In this document: in pieces, positions 1 to 9,951 of the stretch
Position numbering within the stretch: the stretch's first letter is position 1
Layout: every line of letters starts with the position of its first letter
Source: Roseimicrobium sp. ORNL1
Lineage (GTDB): Bacteria; Verrucomicrobiota; Verrucomicrobiia; Verrucomicrobiales; Verrucomicrobiaceae
Assembly (NCBI RefSeq): GCF_011044495.1
Contig: NZ_CP049143.1
Coordinates: forward strand, 4,774,001 to 4,838,000
Length of the DNA stretch: 64,000 nt
Direction: 5' to 3'
Position numbers and translations under genes: made by a program
The notes under the pieces: model-generated
Told to the model about the DNA's origin: nothing
The model's database searches: none
The model's input: the letters and a program-made list of their open reading frames with translations, nothing else

Positions 1-2
1 AG

Positions 3-2564
3 ACCTCCCAGCAGCAGCAGCTCGACCTCGGTGGCGATACCCAGCAGGACAGCTTCATCCTCGTGCGCTCCACGGATGGCACCAGCGTCCTCTGGGATGG
101 CCTGGACCTCCGCAAGCGCATGGAGTATGCGCTGCTCGGCCTCGATGTCTGCCTCACCCGCGAAGAGATCGAAGTGGAACTCCGCCGCTCCTTCGCCGCG
201 GAAATGTCCAAGGAGGACCTGAAGAAGACCATCATCCTGAATGCGCGCACGCTCATCAGCCATGATGCGGACTTCGCCAAGTTCGCCGCGCGCATCCTGC
301 TCACCTATATATATGAAGAGGTGCTCGGCTGGGACATCGTGAAGGACGGCATCGAAGCGCTGCCCCTCTTCCATCGCCGCGCCCTGCGCCGCAACCTGCA
401 GCGTGGTGTGGAGATCGAGCGTCTCGACCCCCGCCTGCTGAACTATGATCTCGACCGCCTCGCCGAAGCCCTCGACCCTGCTGCGGACCTCGACTTCGAC
501 TTCCTCGGCATCAGCTCCCTCTATGATCGCTACCTGATCGTCGACAAAAAGACCAAGCCCTCCCGCCGCCTCGAAACGCCCCAGCTCTTCTGGATGCGCG
601 TGGCCATGGGCCTCTTCCTCCAGGAGAAGACCGATGGCGTGACGAAGGTCATCAACCTCTACTCCCTCTACAAGAGCCGCCGCTTCTGCTCCAGCACGCC
701 GACCCTTTTCAATGCCGGCACGCTGCACTCGCAGCTCTCCTCCTGCTACCTGTACAAGGTGGATGACAACATCGAGTCCATCATGATCCGCGGCATCGCG
801 GAGAATGCCTTCCTCAGCAAGTGGGCAGGCGGTCTCGGTGGCTCCTGGACTTCCGTGCGCGGCACCGGTGGCTACATCAAGGGCACCAATGGTGAATCCC
901 AGGGTGTCATCCCCTTCCTCAAGCTGCACAATGACCAGCTCGTGGCCGTGAACCAGGGTGGCAAGCGCAAGGGCTCCGGCTGCGCCTACCTCGAAACGTG
1001 GCACAACGACGTGGAGGACTTCCTTCACCTGCATGACCAGACCGGTGACCTCCGCCGCCGCACGTTCGACATGAACACGGCGAACTGGATTCCCGACCTC
1101 TTCATGAAGCGCATGGAGGCCCGCCAGGAGTGGACGCTCTTCCGCAGCAATGACGTGCCCGAACTGCACGAGCTCTACGGCCGCGCCTTCGAAAGCAAGT
1201 ACGTGGAGTATGAAGAGAAGGTCTCCAAGGGTGAGATCTACGGGAAGAAGATTCCCGCGCTCGACCTGTGGAAGAGCATGCTGAAGCTCCTCTTCCAGAC
1301 CGGCCATCCCTGGATCACCTTCAAGGACCCGTGCAACGTCCGCAGCCCGCAGGATCACGTGGGTGTCATCCACAGCTCAAACCTGTGCACCGAGATCACG
1401 CTGAACACCAGTGCGGATGAAACCGCCGTGTGCAACCTGGGCTCCGTGGTGCTGGAAAATCACCTCACCGACACCGGCGACATCGACCACACCAAGCTGC
1501 GCGAGACCATCCGCATGGCCGTGCGTGCGCTGGACAACGTGATCGACATCAACTTCTACCCGACGGAAGCCGCCCGCCGTGCGAATACCCGCCACCGCCC
1601 GATTGGTCTCGGCGTGATGGGCCTGCAGTACGCGCTCTATCGCAAGGGCATCCCCTTCGGTTCGGAAGAAGGCGTGTCCTTCAACGACGAGATCATGGAA
1701 GCCGTGTGCTGCTACGCCTACGAAGCCTCCAGCGACCTCGCCGCCGAGCGTGGCACCTACTCCAGCTACGAAGGCAGCAAGTGGTCCCGCGGCCTGCTCC
1801 CGCAGGACACCGTGGATCTCCTGGAAGAAGAGCGCGGCGTGCCCATCGAAGTGGCCCGTGGCGGCAAGCTCGACTGGAAGCCGGTGCGCGAGAAGATTGC
1901 CAAGCAGGGCATGCGCAACAGCAACGTCATCGCCATCGCTCCGACCGCGACGATCTCGAACATCATGGGCAGCAGCCCGTGCATCGAGCCGCTGTACAAG
2001 AACCTCTTCGGCAAGGAGAACCTCGGCGGCGCCTATCTCATGCTCAATCCTTACCTCGTGAAGGACCTGAAGAAGATTGGCCTGTGGGATAACGACATGC
2101 GCGAATCGCTCATCCTTTCCAATGGTGAGCTGGAGCCCATGGACAACGTGCCCGTCGCGCTGAAGAAGCGCTACGCCACCGCCTTCGCCATCGATGCCGA
2201 GTACGTGCTCGACGCCGCGGCCCGTCGCCAGAAGTGGATCGACCAGAGCCAGAGCACGAACCTGTGGTACTCCGCCGTGGACCTTGCCACCCTGTCCCGC
2301 ATCTATCGCGGTGCCTGGCGCAAGGGTCTGAAGACCACCTACTACCTCCGCACCCTGAGCGCCTCGGACATCGAAGCCTCCTCCGTGGTGAAGGAAAAGG
2401 AACTGCGTGGTGTCGTCTCCGGTGGAGGTCAGAGTGCTGCCGCCGCAGGCAAGACCGCCTCCCCCTCCGGCAACCCTGCCGCCGACCCCGCCGAATACGC
2501 CGCCTGGCTCGCCGCGCAGCGTGACAAGGCGATCAACGGGAAAGAGTGCGAAGCGTGCACGTAG
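3..2564 (+). CDS. nrdA: Ribonucleoside-diphosphate reductase, alpha subunit (5'-truncated by window edge)
   Basis: This is the large subunit of class I ribonucleotide reductase, which reduces ribonucleoside diphosphates to deoxy forms in the cytoplasm. The frame is open to the left edge, so about 853 C-terminal residues are seen and the true start lies outside; a GTG at 63 is internal. An ATP-cone-like segment lies at about residues 25-110. Active-site blocks are visible: LSSCYLY (~248), SSNLCTEITLN (~461, with the Cys, Glu and Asn expected in the radical site) and AVCNLGS (~477). The C-terminal tail ends in CEAC, the shuttle cysteine pair that receives electrons from thioredoxin or glutaredoxin. 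A strong terminator follows at 2621. The small subunit is not in view. Identification is confident. Confidence 0.95.
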   Translation, partial: TSQQQQLDLGGDTQQDSFILVRSTDGTSVLWDGLDLRKRMEYALLGLDVCLTREEIEVELRRSFAAEMSKEDLKKTIILNARTLISHDADFAKFAARILLTYIYEEVLGWDIVKDGIEALPLFHRRALRRNLQRGVEIERLDPRLLNYDLDRLAEALDPAADLDFDFLGISSLYDRYLIVDKKTKPSRRLETPQLFWMRVAMGLFLQEKTDGVTKVINLYSLYKSRRFCSSTPTLFNAGTLHSQLSSCYLYKVDDNIESIMIRGIAENAFLSKWAGGLGGSWTSVRGTGGYIKGTNGESQGVIPFLKLHNDQLVAVNQGGKRKGSGCAYLETWHNDVEDFLHLHDQTGDLRRRTFDMNTANWIPDLFMKRMEARQEWTLFRSNDVPELHELYGRAFESKYVEYEEKVSKGEIYGKKIPALDLWKSMLKLLFQTGHPWITFKDPCNVRSPQDHVGVIHSSNLCTEITLNTSADETAVCNLGSVVLENHLTDTGDIDHTKLRETIRMAVRALDNVIDINFYPTEAARRANTRHRPIGLGVMGLQYALYRKGIPFGSEEGVSFNDEIMEAVCCYAYEASSDLAAERGTYSSYEGSKWSRGLLPQDTVDLLEEERGVPIEVARGGKLDWKPVREKIAKQGMRNSNVIAIAPTATISNIMGSSPCIEPLYKNLFGKENLGGAYLMLNPYLVKDLKKIGLWDNDMRESLILSNGELEPMDNVPVALKKRYATAFAIDAEYVLDAAARRQKWIDQSQSTNLWYSAVDLATLSRIYRGAWRKGLKTTYYLRTLSASDIEASSVVKEKELRGVVSGGGQSAAAAGKTASPSGNPAADPAEYAAWLAAQRDKAINGKECEACT

Positions 2565-2620
2565 GATGTCGGCTTGGGGCTTAACGCAAAGCAGCCAAGC
2601 AGCAAAGAATTGAAAATAAG

Positions 2621-2655
2621 AAAACCCGCATTGCCTGTGCAGCGCGGGTTTTTCT
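2621..2655. terminator. Rho-independent terminator after nrdA
   Basis: A 9-bp perfect stem (aaaacccgc at 2621-2629 and gcgggtttt at 2644-2652) is followed by a T-rich run. It lies between the convergent nrdA and CHAT-protein genes. Confidence 0.85.
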
Positions 2656-2786
2656 TTTCCCATCATGTGAGAAGCGCTCCTTGAACACAGCGTTTCTCAC
2701 ATCACCAATCCTTCTCCCCCTTTGCTGCTTTCGCTGCTCTGCTGCTCTGCGACAACAAACACCTGCCCCAAAAAAACACCTTCCCG

Positions 2787-2824
2787 CCTCAGGCTATCAA
2801 CTATCAACCATAGACCATCAACTC
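2787..2824 (-). repeat. Dispersed short repeat, 'ggttgatagttgatagcct' family
   Basis: A 38-bp block made of degenerate tatcaac units. Near-identical blocks occur at 32659-32694, 32812-32849, 47078-47113 and 47218-47252. This copy has no clear inverted partner, unlike the others. It sits between convergent genes. Confidence 0.75.
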
Positions 2825-2833
2825 CCACCCCCC

Positions 2834-5800
2834 CTACTTCCTCGCCCTCACCCCCTGCATCAGCACAAACGGTCCCGCGGTACTCACGGCTTTGATCAAA
2901 CCACCGTTCGCATTCGTACGCAACCGCACGAGCCACTCGCGTTGCACGTCTTGAAACAACGCTGCGACATCCGCATTCACCTCCGTCCCCTGCCCTGCGA
3001 GACCTGCATCCTGGAGTTTCTTCTGCAGGTCGCTCATGAACTCCGCCGCCACGGCTTTGTCCTCCACCGGCCAGAGGGACAGCAGCACCTGATGCGCGCC
3101 GGACACACTGAAGGCGCGCTCCAGTGCCAGCAGATTCTCCTCACCTGAACTTGGTCGCAGCACGTCCACGCGGGACACACAGGCAGGCACGGCGGCCAGC
3201 GCGGTCTTGCGCAGATCCAGCGTCGCCACTTCAGAAGCGGTGAAGATGCCGTCCTCCACATCAGCGCCAGCCCCAGCACTGGAGATGGCCTCAGGTCCCG
3301 AGCCGCCCCCTTCGCTGATACCCACACGCAACGCTTCCTTCCACGCCGTCAGCGTATCCGCGCCCTTGTGGTCCAACAACAAACCCGCCCGCCACGCCGG
3401 CGTGCCTCCACGCTCACTTCCCAGCGACCCCGGCCCCTGTGAAGCATCGACCGTGGGCAGGAAGAACAACGGCGCATCGAAACTCAGCACCGCTGCCGTC
3501 TTCGCTTCATCGCGCAGTTTCTTCTCCAGGCTTCCCATCGCCGCCTCGACTTGATTCCGCGACTCGATGGGCGTGGCCGGAGTTCCCGCAGGTGGCAGCA
3601 GGGCCAGGTCACGCGCCGCAGACACCTGGCGCAGGGACATCAGTTCCCCGAGGAAACGTCCATCCGGTTCCAGCAGCAGCGTGGGAAAGGAAACCGTCCG
3701 CAGCGCGTCATCCGGGCAAAAGATAATCGTCTGCGGTGGCTCCGCGAAATTCGTCAGCGCCTGTCCCACCAGCATCTGGCCCAGCACCGAGAGCACCTGG
3801 GCGGCGGTGGCCTCGTTGGTATGATGTTGTATCACCTGATGATACAATCTGATAAGCTCCTCGATGAGTCCCGCTTCACCCAGGCGCACCTGCCGGGCCA
3901 CGCCTTTCTTCGGCAGTACGGAGACACTGAAATACTCCAGACCTCCCGGCTCACGGTGGCGGTAGTAGTCCAGCAGCACCGCGCCCTCCGGCATGCCCTC
4001 GCGTACATCATCGAGTGAAGTCATCAGCGCACGCCGCTTCCAGTTCGTGCCGCCCAGCAGCGTCATGAAAGCGGACTCAGCATCCGCCATGTCCTCACGC
4101 CGCTTGTCCAGTTCCTTCAGAATCGTCCGCGCCTCAGCATACGGCGTCTCCAGCGTGATGGCACCCGCATTGCGCGCTGCGGTATTCAGCGCAGACCGCG
4201 CCACCTCCACACGGCCCAGCAGCGGTTGGGCAGACATGTCCTTGCTCGCAGGAGTCATCTGGCTGTCCTGCAGCAGGGAATCCAGCAGCACGCCCTTCTG
4301 CCGCACCAGCGCCCCGGCAATCGCCTCCGCACTGCCGTAGGCCGCCACCAGATCAAAGGCCTGCCGGCGCTGCGCATCGAGGCGCATCACCTCCTGCTCC
4401 GTGCCCGAGTGCATTACATCCGCAATGCCCTGCTCCTGCACGCGCAAGGCTTCCAGCATGCGAGTGCCCGCCACTTCGCGATCCCCGCGACGGCCCGCAC
4501 ACTCCGCGAGTTGGAAGTGGAGTTGTGCCGTGCCCACCACCTGCGCACCCGCCACGGCAGTCATGAGATCCAGCATTTCCCGCGCATGCTTCTCCGCCGC
4601 CGGCCAGTCACCACTGCGGGCTCTCAGGGATATCAGGGTCTGCAGCACCACACCCTTGCGCCCCTGCACCGCCATGGCCGCGCTGTCCTTGAGCGAGGCC
4701 CACGCAATCTCATAATGCGCAATCGCCGCACCGTGCTCGCCCAGTCGCAGGCACAGACTGCCAAGCTGTTCCCGCAAGAGAATGGCCGCCGCCGAGGTGC
4801 TGCCATACTTCTCCTCGCAAAGCGACACCGCGCACTCCAGCAGCCTGCGTCCCGCAACACCGCGATCATGCAGCACGGTGAGCAGCGCCACGTTTTGAAA
4901 GGGCTCCATGGCTTCCGAAGTCGTGGGCAATTCTTCGAGAAACTTTTTCACCATGGCTTCATGGGGCGTGCCCGTGGTGTACTGCGCCAGCCTTTCGCAT
5001 GCCGCCTTCGCCCCCGTCATTTCCTTCCGCTGCGCGAGGGTGAACATTTCCAGCAGCGCACCGCTCGCGAGGATGGCGCGCGTCTGCGGCGTGGTCGCCG
5101 CCTGCCCCACCGGGCCGAGCGCCTGGCTGCCCTGGATGGCCTCCAGCGCACGCTGGCTGTCCCCGCTGAAAAGCCACAGTCCCGCATGCTCCAGCAGCGT
5201 GGCCTGCAGCGGACCTGCACCCGCCTCCTGCTTGCGCAGCAGTGCCACGCGCTCCGCCATGAACTGCTCCGTGGTGATCTTGTCCTTCTGCAGCAGCGCC
5301 AGCGGTATCATCTCCTCCAGCAATTGCAGCAGGCCCGCTTCATCCTGCCGCTCGCGGCGTTTCATCAGCACGTCCTGCATCTGCGCCCACGCAGCAGCGA
5401 GGTGACGCTGGCGCCACTTGATGCGTGCCTCGCGAATCGCCACGAACTCTTCCTCCTCCACCTGCCACGGCGTGTACCACGAGTTGCGATCCATCTGGGA
5501 CAGCACCACCAGCGCGCCTTCATCATCCCCGGCTCGATCCAGCTCGCGATACAGCTCCTGCAATATCACACGACGCTGCTGCCTCGCTTCCACCGCCTCG
5601 CCCTCGGGCAAGGGCTTGCCTTCCAGAATCTTCCTCAGCACCGCGACAGCTTCGGTATGACGACGCTCTCCCGCGAGGAAGGTGGCCAGCGCCTGCGCCG
5701 CCTCCACCCAGCCAGGATTGGTCGCCTTGCTCCCGGCGAATGCCAGCGCACGGCGGTAGTGCTCCTCCGCCGTGGCGACATCTCCACGCTGCTCATGCGC

Positions 5801-7762
5801 GCGCGCCAGATCCAGCAGGCTCCACACCACTGCACGACGATCCTCAGACGCGGCTGCATCCTTGTCCTTTTCCTTATCCTTATCCTTGTTGGTTGATAGC
5901 GTGCGCAGAAGATCACGGCGCAGGGCAGTAGCCATCTGGAAATGCCGCAGGCCTTGATCCAGCGAAGCCGCATCCGCGCCATCATGACTGTAGCCGCGGC
6001 CCAGCACCGTGTGGAACTGCGCCATGTCCCTCGCCGCCGCCGCAGTGAAACTCTCCGGATGCAGAGCCGCTTTTTTCTCCAAATCCTGAAGGACACTCGT
6101 GATGCGCTGGTTTGCCTCCTCACTCCGACCCAGCTTCTGCAGCAGTCCGGCCATGGCCACCAGGGTACGCACACGCGCCGGCTGCCCCGCCTCCTGCTGG
6201 CGTCCTTGCAGTTCGAGCAGTTCCTCGTAGCAAGTCAGTGCGAGCTGCGGCTTCTCCGCCACATCCATGTAGAACCGGCAGACATCCTGCAGCAGTGATT
6301 CCCTTTCCTGCAGGAGCATCGTGACTGGTTCCGACTCCAACGCCACCGCCTGCGGGGCCTGCTTGCGATGCCACTCCAGCAGCTCCGCGTACAGGGGCTC
6401 GGCGCGGTCCGCATGCTTCTTCGTAGCGAGCAATCCAGCAAGACGCTCCTGCGCGTGGCGGCAGCCCGGGTCACTCAGCGTGCCCACTTTCTTCCATATC
6501 CTCCACGACTCCTCCGTGTGCGTGAGGTGCTCACCCGCCTTGTCGAGCTGGTAGCCCGTGAGCCTTGCGAGTCCGTCGCGGATTTCCGCCTGACGTTTGT
6601 TCACGCCGGGCTGCCTCAGCTCCACTTCGAGCGCCACGCGGTAGTGTTCCTCCGCTTCCTTCGGTTGATTGAGGTGCAGGCTCAGCAAATCCGCCAGCGC
6701 GAGATGCTGGGCGGAGAGACGCCCATCCATCACACCATGTTTGATGATGATATCCAGTATCGCACGCCTCGTGATGGCAGCCTCCTCGTAGTCCTTGATG
6801 CGGATGCTTTCATCGTGCTCCGCCCACAGGTCCATGGGCACGAGCACGCGCAGGTCCTCTGGTCCGGCGGCATCGTGCACCATCATGAGGAGCGTCTTGA
6901 GGAACTGTTCCTTCAGCGTGAAGTCTGCCGGGCTGCCGGAGAAATCACACAGGGACGCCAGCGCACGACACTGCTCCCACTGGTGATCGAGATCATTCTT
7001 TCTCTCCAGGCTGGCGTGCACTGCCTGGAGCAGGTGTGCCGTCGCCTTCGGGAACTGCTGCCGGTTCATCTCCAGCCAGGCGAGTTTCCCGTGAATCTCC
7101 GCCACCCAGTGCGCATCCACCTCCGGTCGGTTCTTCAGAATCTTCAACGCGCGCTCCAGAAGCTCACCGCCAGACTCCAGCTCACGCGAGGTGATGTTGG
7201 CACTCGCCATGCGCGCGCTCGCCAGCGCGGAGAGGGCCGCCACCTCCACCTGCCACTCACCGGAAGCTTCCGCATCACGCAGCGCCTCCTCCGCCCGCGC
7301 CATGGCCGCGCCCACCTTGCCCCCGCCCAGGAGGTCATGCACCTCCTCCACCAGCGCCCAACCGGGCAGCACGGGCAGTGGCGGCTGCTCCTCAGGCTCC
7401 GAAATGGGAAGCAATTGCTGCTCTCTCGGCAGCGGCGGCGACTCCTGCGGAAGCGGGAGATACAGCGGAGGTGGAGTTGGCGATGGTGAAGCTGGCGGCG
7501 CAACAGGTTTGGGCTGGTGCTGCGGCTGCTGCTTCTCTTTTGGCGGCGCCGGTGACCCTGCCACTCCCGGTCCTGGCACTGGCTTCGTCGCCGACTCCTT
7601 CGCCTCAGGTGTAGTGGCAGGCGGCGGTGGTGTTGGCGTTGCTGCTGGCTGCGGGACCTCCGTCGGCACCTTCAGCAGCAGCGGCGTGTCCTCGTCCACT
7701 GCCGCGCCACGTGCCGTGTTTATCAGTAAGCCCAGCAACAACGCTGACGCCGCGAGTCTCAT
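2834..7762 (-). CDS. Very large secreted TPR protein with C-terminal degenerate CHAT domain
   Basis: About 1642 residues. The chosen ATG at 7762 begins a clean signal peptide (MRLAASALLLGLLINTARGA); an upstream in-frame ATG at 7894 would bury it. A Pro-rich linker covers roughly residues 30-140. Then come more than a thousand residues of helical TPR-like repeats, for example A..HYR.AL..A blocks. The last ~300 residues look like a CHAT caspase-like domain: DGIFTASEV, LDLRKTALAAVPACVS (~1527), GEENLLALERAF and LLSLWPVEDKA match the family pattern. The usual catalytic His motif (ATHG) is replaced near residue 1424 by FDAPLFF, so peptidase activity is doubtful. CHAT proteins often partner with TPRs in proteolytic signalling or defence. 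No effector is visible next door. Function is unknown. Confidence 0.8.
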   Translation of the reverse strand: MRLAASALLLGLLINTARGAAVDEDTPLLLKVPTEVPQPAATPTPPPPATTPEAKESATKPVPGPGVAGSPAPPKEKQQPQHQPKPVAPPASPSPTPPPLYLPLPQESPPLPREQQLLPISEPEEQPPLPVLPGWALVEEVHDLLGGGKVGAAMARAEEALRDAEASGEWQVEVAALSALASARMASANITSRELESGGELLERALKILKNRPEVDAHWVAEIHGKLAWLEMNRQQFPKATAHLLQAVHASLERKNDLDHQWEQCRALASLCDFSGSPADFTLKEQFLKTLLMMVHDAAGPEDLRVLVPMDLWAEHDESIRIKDYEEAAITRRAILDIIIKHGVMDGRLSAQHLALADLLSLHLNQPKEAEEHYRVALEVELRQPGVNKRQAEIRDGLARLTGYQLDKAGEHLTHTEESWRIWKKVGTLSDPGCRHAQERLAGLLATKKHADRAEPLYAELLEWHRKQAPQAVALESEPVTMLLQERESLLQDVCRFYMDVAEKPQLALTCYEELLELQGRQQEAGQPARVRTLVAMAGLLQKLGRSEEANQRITSVLQDLEKKAALHPESFTAAAARDMAQFHTVLGRGYSHDGADAASLDQGLRHFQMATALRRDLLRTLSTNKDKDKEKDKDAAASEDRRAVVWSLLDLARAHEQRGDVATAEEHYRRALAFAGSKATNPGWVEAAQALATFLAGERRHTEAVAVLRKILEGKPLPEGEAVEARQQRRVILQELYRELDRAGDDEGALVVLSQMDRNSWYTPWQVEEEEFVAIREARIKWRQRHLAAAWAQMQDVLMKRRERQDEAGLLQLLEEMIPLALLQKDKITTEQFMAERVALLRKQEAGAGPLQATLLEHAGLWLFSGDSQRALEAIQGSQALGPVGQAATTPQTRAILASGALLEMFTLAQRKEMTGAKAACERLAQYTTGTPHEAMVKKFLEELPTTSEAMEPFQNVALLTVLHDRGVAGRRLLECAVSLCEEKYGSTSAAAILLREQLGSLCLRLGEHGAAIAHYEIAWASLKDSAAMAVQGRKGVVLQTLISLRARSGDWPAAEKHAREMLDLMTAVAGAQVVGTAQLHFQLAECAGRRGDREVAGTRMLEALRVQEQGIADVMHSGTEQEVMRLDAQRRQAFDLVAAYGSAEAIAGALVRQKGVLLDSLLQDSQMTPASKDMSAQPLLGRVEVARSALNTAARNAGAITLETPYAEARTILKELDKRREDMADAESAFMTLLGGTNWKRRALMTSLDDVREGMPEGAVLLDYYRHREPGGLEYFSVSVLPKKGVARQVRLGEAGLIEELIRLYHQVIQHHTNEATAAQVLSVLGQMLVGQALTNFAEPPQTIIFCPDDALRTVSFPTLLLEPDGRFLGELMSLRQVSAARDLALLPPAGTPATPIESRNQVEAAMGSLEKKLRDEAKTAAVLSFDAPLFFLPTVDASQGPGSLGSERGGTPAWRAGLLLDHKGADTLTAWKEALRVGISEGGGSGPEAISSAGAGADVEDGIFTASEVATLDLRKTALAAVPACVSRVDVLRPSSGEENLLALERAFSVSGAHQVLLSLWPVEDKAVAAEFMSDLQKKLQDAGLAGQGTEVNADVAALFQDVQREWLVRLRTNANGGLIKAVSTAGPFVLMQGVRARK

Positions 7763-8310
7763 GGGCCGGCACCTGTGCGAGAGCAAGCTCACGCCGCACC
7801 TTGACTCGGAGGTCGAGGCGGGGTTGGTCCAGACTGAATGACAGCGGGGAGACATCCAGATTTGTCGATGTGGAGCAGGGAGAATCGGCGGCACAACAGA
7901 GCGGAGGGCCGGGCATAGTCAATTGAGGATGCGGGGACAAAAAGATGAACTTCATGAGAGCCCCGAAAGGACCCATCCAGTCTCCATGAAACGTCTCGTG
8001 AGTTCGCTCAAGAGGAAGACATCATGCGCCTCTCGAGGTGCCACCTTGCGCGTAGCGCCTTGGAGTGCGGTGCGAAGCACCGCTTTGAGCGAAGGGCATG
8101 GTGTTCACGTTCTGGCTGCTTCAAAAGAAAACATGCCGCGTGAGATGCTGGATACTACCTACCCGCCAACAGCGCAGCATGACGAGTTCGCTCCATTCAA
8201 AAGCGGTGCTTCGCACGCGCACTCAAGGCGCTTCGCGCAAGCTGGATCGGCCCAGGGACGCATCCGGCTCCCGAGGAGTGTTCCTGTCACGAGACGCTCA
8301 GTCTCGTGTC
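7763..8310. repeat. Repeat-bearing intergenic region with a ~45-bp inverted repeat
   Basis: No convincing gene is seen in these 548 bp. Arms at about 8044-8090 and 8187-8232 are inverted copies of a block containing gtgcgaagcaccgctt, and each carries its own small palindrome. A second weak pair (cgtctcgtga near 7990 and cacgagacg near 8288) lies outside it. The promoter of the CHAT gene should be near 7770-7900, but no clear -35/-10 pair was identified. Confidence 0.6.
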
Positions 8311-8922
8311 CTATTTCTCCACCCTCGTCGGCGCCGTCCCCTCCTCCGGCCCCGTATGCAGCAGCAGCGTCTTCAAGCACCCATCAAAAATGGGGTCCAG
8401 GTCATCCCCGGCCACCGAGGCCGCATAGGTGACCTTGATTTTCTTTCCCGGAGGTCCCTCGAAGAAATACATGCCCTGCGCGAGATAGACCGTGCCGATG
8501 CGGTTGCGCATGGTGATCTTGTAAGCCGGGATGTTCCCTTCCGTCTTGAACGGCCCCTCGCTGACCACCTGCATCTCCGGATTCGCGGTCATCATGTTTT
8601 TCAGGTGCCCCTGCGTGAACTCCGTCAGCGTGCCTGGAAAGTCTTCGCTGTCCACGATCATGGAACCACGGTCCTTGGCCCCACGGGGAAACTCAAACAG
8701 CACCGCACTCCGCGATTCCTTCTTCTCCACCCAGCCATTCGGAAGGTGGAGCGAGCAACCGTGCGCCGCCAGGAGCCGGCGGTCTCCAGGCTCCAGCTTC
8801 TGCTCCCCGGCTTCCTCCGCCTTGTCCTTGAAAAAACCGAAGCGAGGCCCGATCGTGATCGCGGTATAATACCCTGCAATCACCACGGACAGCAGAATGA
8901 CGAGGGACATCGGGCTCTTCAT
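8311..8922 (-). CDS. Hypothetical protein with N-terminal membrane anchor
   Basis: About 203 residues from the ATG at 8922 (MKSPMSLVILL). A longer frame to 9180 would overlap the next gene and starts with non-protein-like sequence. There is one N-terminal hydrophobic segment (SLVILLSVVIAGYYTAI, residues 5-21). The rest is soluble and resembles surfactant- or PsbP/DUF1795-like domains: LHLPNGW near residue 55 and YKITMRNRIGTVYLAQGMYF near 140. I do not recognise a specific family. It is likely anchored to the inner membrane with the domain outside. It is divergent from the small membrane protein at 9053. Confidence 0.75.
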   Translation of the reverse strand: MKSPMSLVILLSVVIAGYYTAITIGPRFGFFKDKAEEAGEQKLEPGDRRLLAAHGCSLHLPNGWVEKKESRSAVLFEFPRGAKDRGSMIVDSEDFPGTLTEFTQGHLKNMMTANPEMQVVSEGPFKTEGNIPAYKITMRNRIGTVYLAQGMYFFEGPPGKKIKVTYAASVAGDDLDPIFDGCLKTLLLHTGPEEGTAPTRVEK

Positions 8923-9052
8923 CGGGTCCAGATATACCTGCACCAAACACCGCGGCAAGGTGAATGGCGGCGGCCTTTGCAACCGATTCGGAGGTTTACC
9001 TACACCTTTGATGTTTCCCGGGCAAAAAAACCGGCTAGCGTGAGCCCTTCTT

Positions 9053-9409
9053 GTGTTCGGCGAAGACGACCATCTCAATCGCACTCCCACCACCGGCCGT
9101 TTCAAGCAACTGGCGGCGGGCGTGGTAGGCCCAGTTTGCATCGCCCTCCTCGCGGTATACAGCCTGGTCACAGGCAGCACCCCGATTTACTCAAAGGGAG
9201 GCTCCGCAGGCACCATCACAGGCACGGGCGGCATCATCGTGGCCCTCTCCTACCTTGCGGGTGCGGCCTATCTGCACTTCCGCTACTATTGGGACTGGAG
9301 TGAGCGCCTGGAGCCTCACAGCCACTGGCCCAAGTTCCTCTCGCTCGTGCTTTGCATCTTCGGCTTTGTGCTTGGGTTGTTTTACTCATTCCTGCATGGC
9401 GGGGCATGA
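9053..9409 (+). CDS. Small membrane protein
   Basis: 118 residues. The start is GTG at 9053; no ATG fits. Three hydrophobic stretches are visible: VVGPVCIALLAVYSLVTG (~25-42), a middle segment around IIVALSYLAGAAYLHF, and FLSLVLCIFGFVLGLFYSFL near the C-terminus. The motif RYYWDWSERLEPHSHWPKF between the second and third segments matches HFFWRLRERLEPYAERLK in the protein at 9545, so the two are paralogues. Function is unknown. Confidence 0.7.
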   Translation: MFGEDDHLNRTPTTGRFKQLAAGVVGPVCIALLAVYSLVTGSTPIYSKGGSAGTITGTGGIIVALSYLAGAAYLHFRYYWDWSERLEPHSHWPKFLSLVLCIFGFVLGLFYSFLHGGA

Positions 9410-9544
9410 CTTTCCGTAGACACCGGCAAACGTGTGACCCTGCGGCAAGGGCCAAAGTCGCAGTCTCGTTACATAGGTAGATCCCAGTTTACGGAATCCG
9501 AGTCGCGGCTACAGATCAGAGTTTCCCTCCCCCCATCCCATCCC

Positions 9545-9925
9545 ATGTCTCTCTGGACCAACAAGGACCACCGCACCGAGTTCGACGATGCGGACTCCCT
9601 TGCGTACGATTCCGATGGGGGCAGGCTGAAGCCGTGGCTTGTAGGAGCCGTCATTCCATTCTTCATAGTGCTGTATGGCGTTACCTGTCTCAGTTCGGAC
9701 GAGACTGACATCTCCGGCCCTGATGGAAGGGTCGTCGCCTATGGCACCGCCGCCACGGGACTGGTCGTAGCCTTCATAGCCCTCGGCCTGTTCCTCCACT
9801 TTCACTTTTTCTGGAGGCTGCGCGAGCGGCTGGAGCCATACGCGGAGCGGCTGAAGCTCGTATCCCTCATTGTATTCTTGGGCGGCTTTCTGTTCGCCAT
9901 TTTTCACCGCCTCGGCCTCTTCTAG
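9545..9925 (+). CDS. Small membrane protein, paralogue of the preceding gene
   Basis: 126 residues from ATG 9545 (MSLWTNKDHRTEFDDADS). An upstream start at 9434 is less likely because the extra 37 residues look non-coding. It has an acidic N-terminus and then three hydrophobic segments (WLVGAVIPFFIVLYGVTCL, GLVVAFIALGLFLHFHFF and VSLIVFLGGFLFAIF). The loop FWRLRERLEPYAERLK corresponds to the same position in the 9053 protein. It ends 26 nt before hemB. No known domain is recognised. Confidence 0.75.
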   Translation: MSLWTNKDHRTEFDDADSLAYDSDGGRLKPWLVGAVIPFFIVLYGVTCLSSDETDISGPDGRVVAYGTAATGLVVAFIALGLFLHFHFFWRLRERLEPYAERLKLVSLIVFLGGFLFAIFHRLGLF

Positions 9926-9951
9926 TTTCCACCTGTCACCCCCTTCTTCCC

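Noticed and set aside
1377-2666. 429-codon frame on the minus strand opposite nrdA
   Set aside because: It is antisense to conserved ribonucleotide reductase sequence and has a Gly/His/Val-rich composition typical of a shadow frame in GC-rich DNA.
4226-5896. 556-codon plus-strand frame opposite the TPR-CHAT gene
   Set aside because: Its sequence is rich in Arg, His, Gln and Leu without domain structure, and is a shadow of the real gene.
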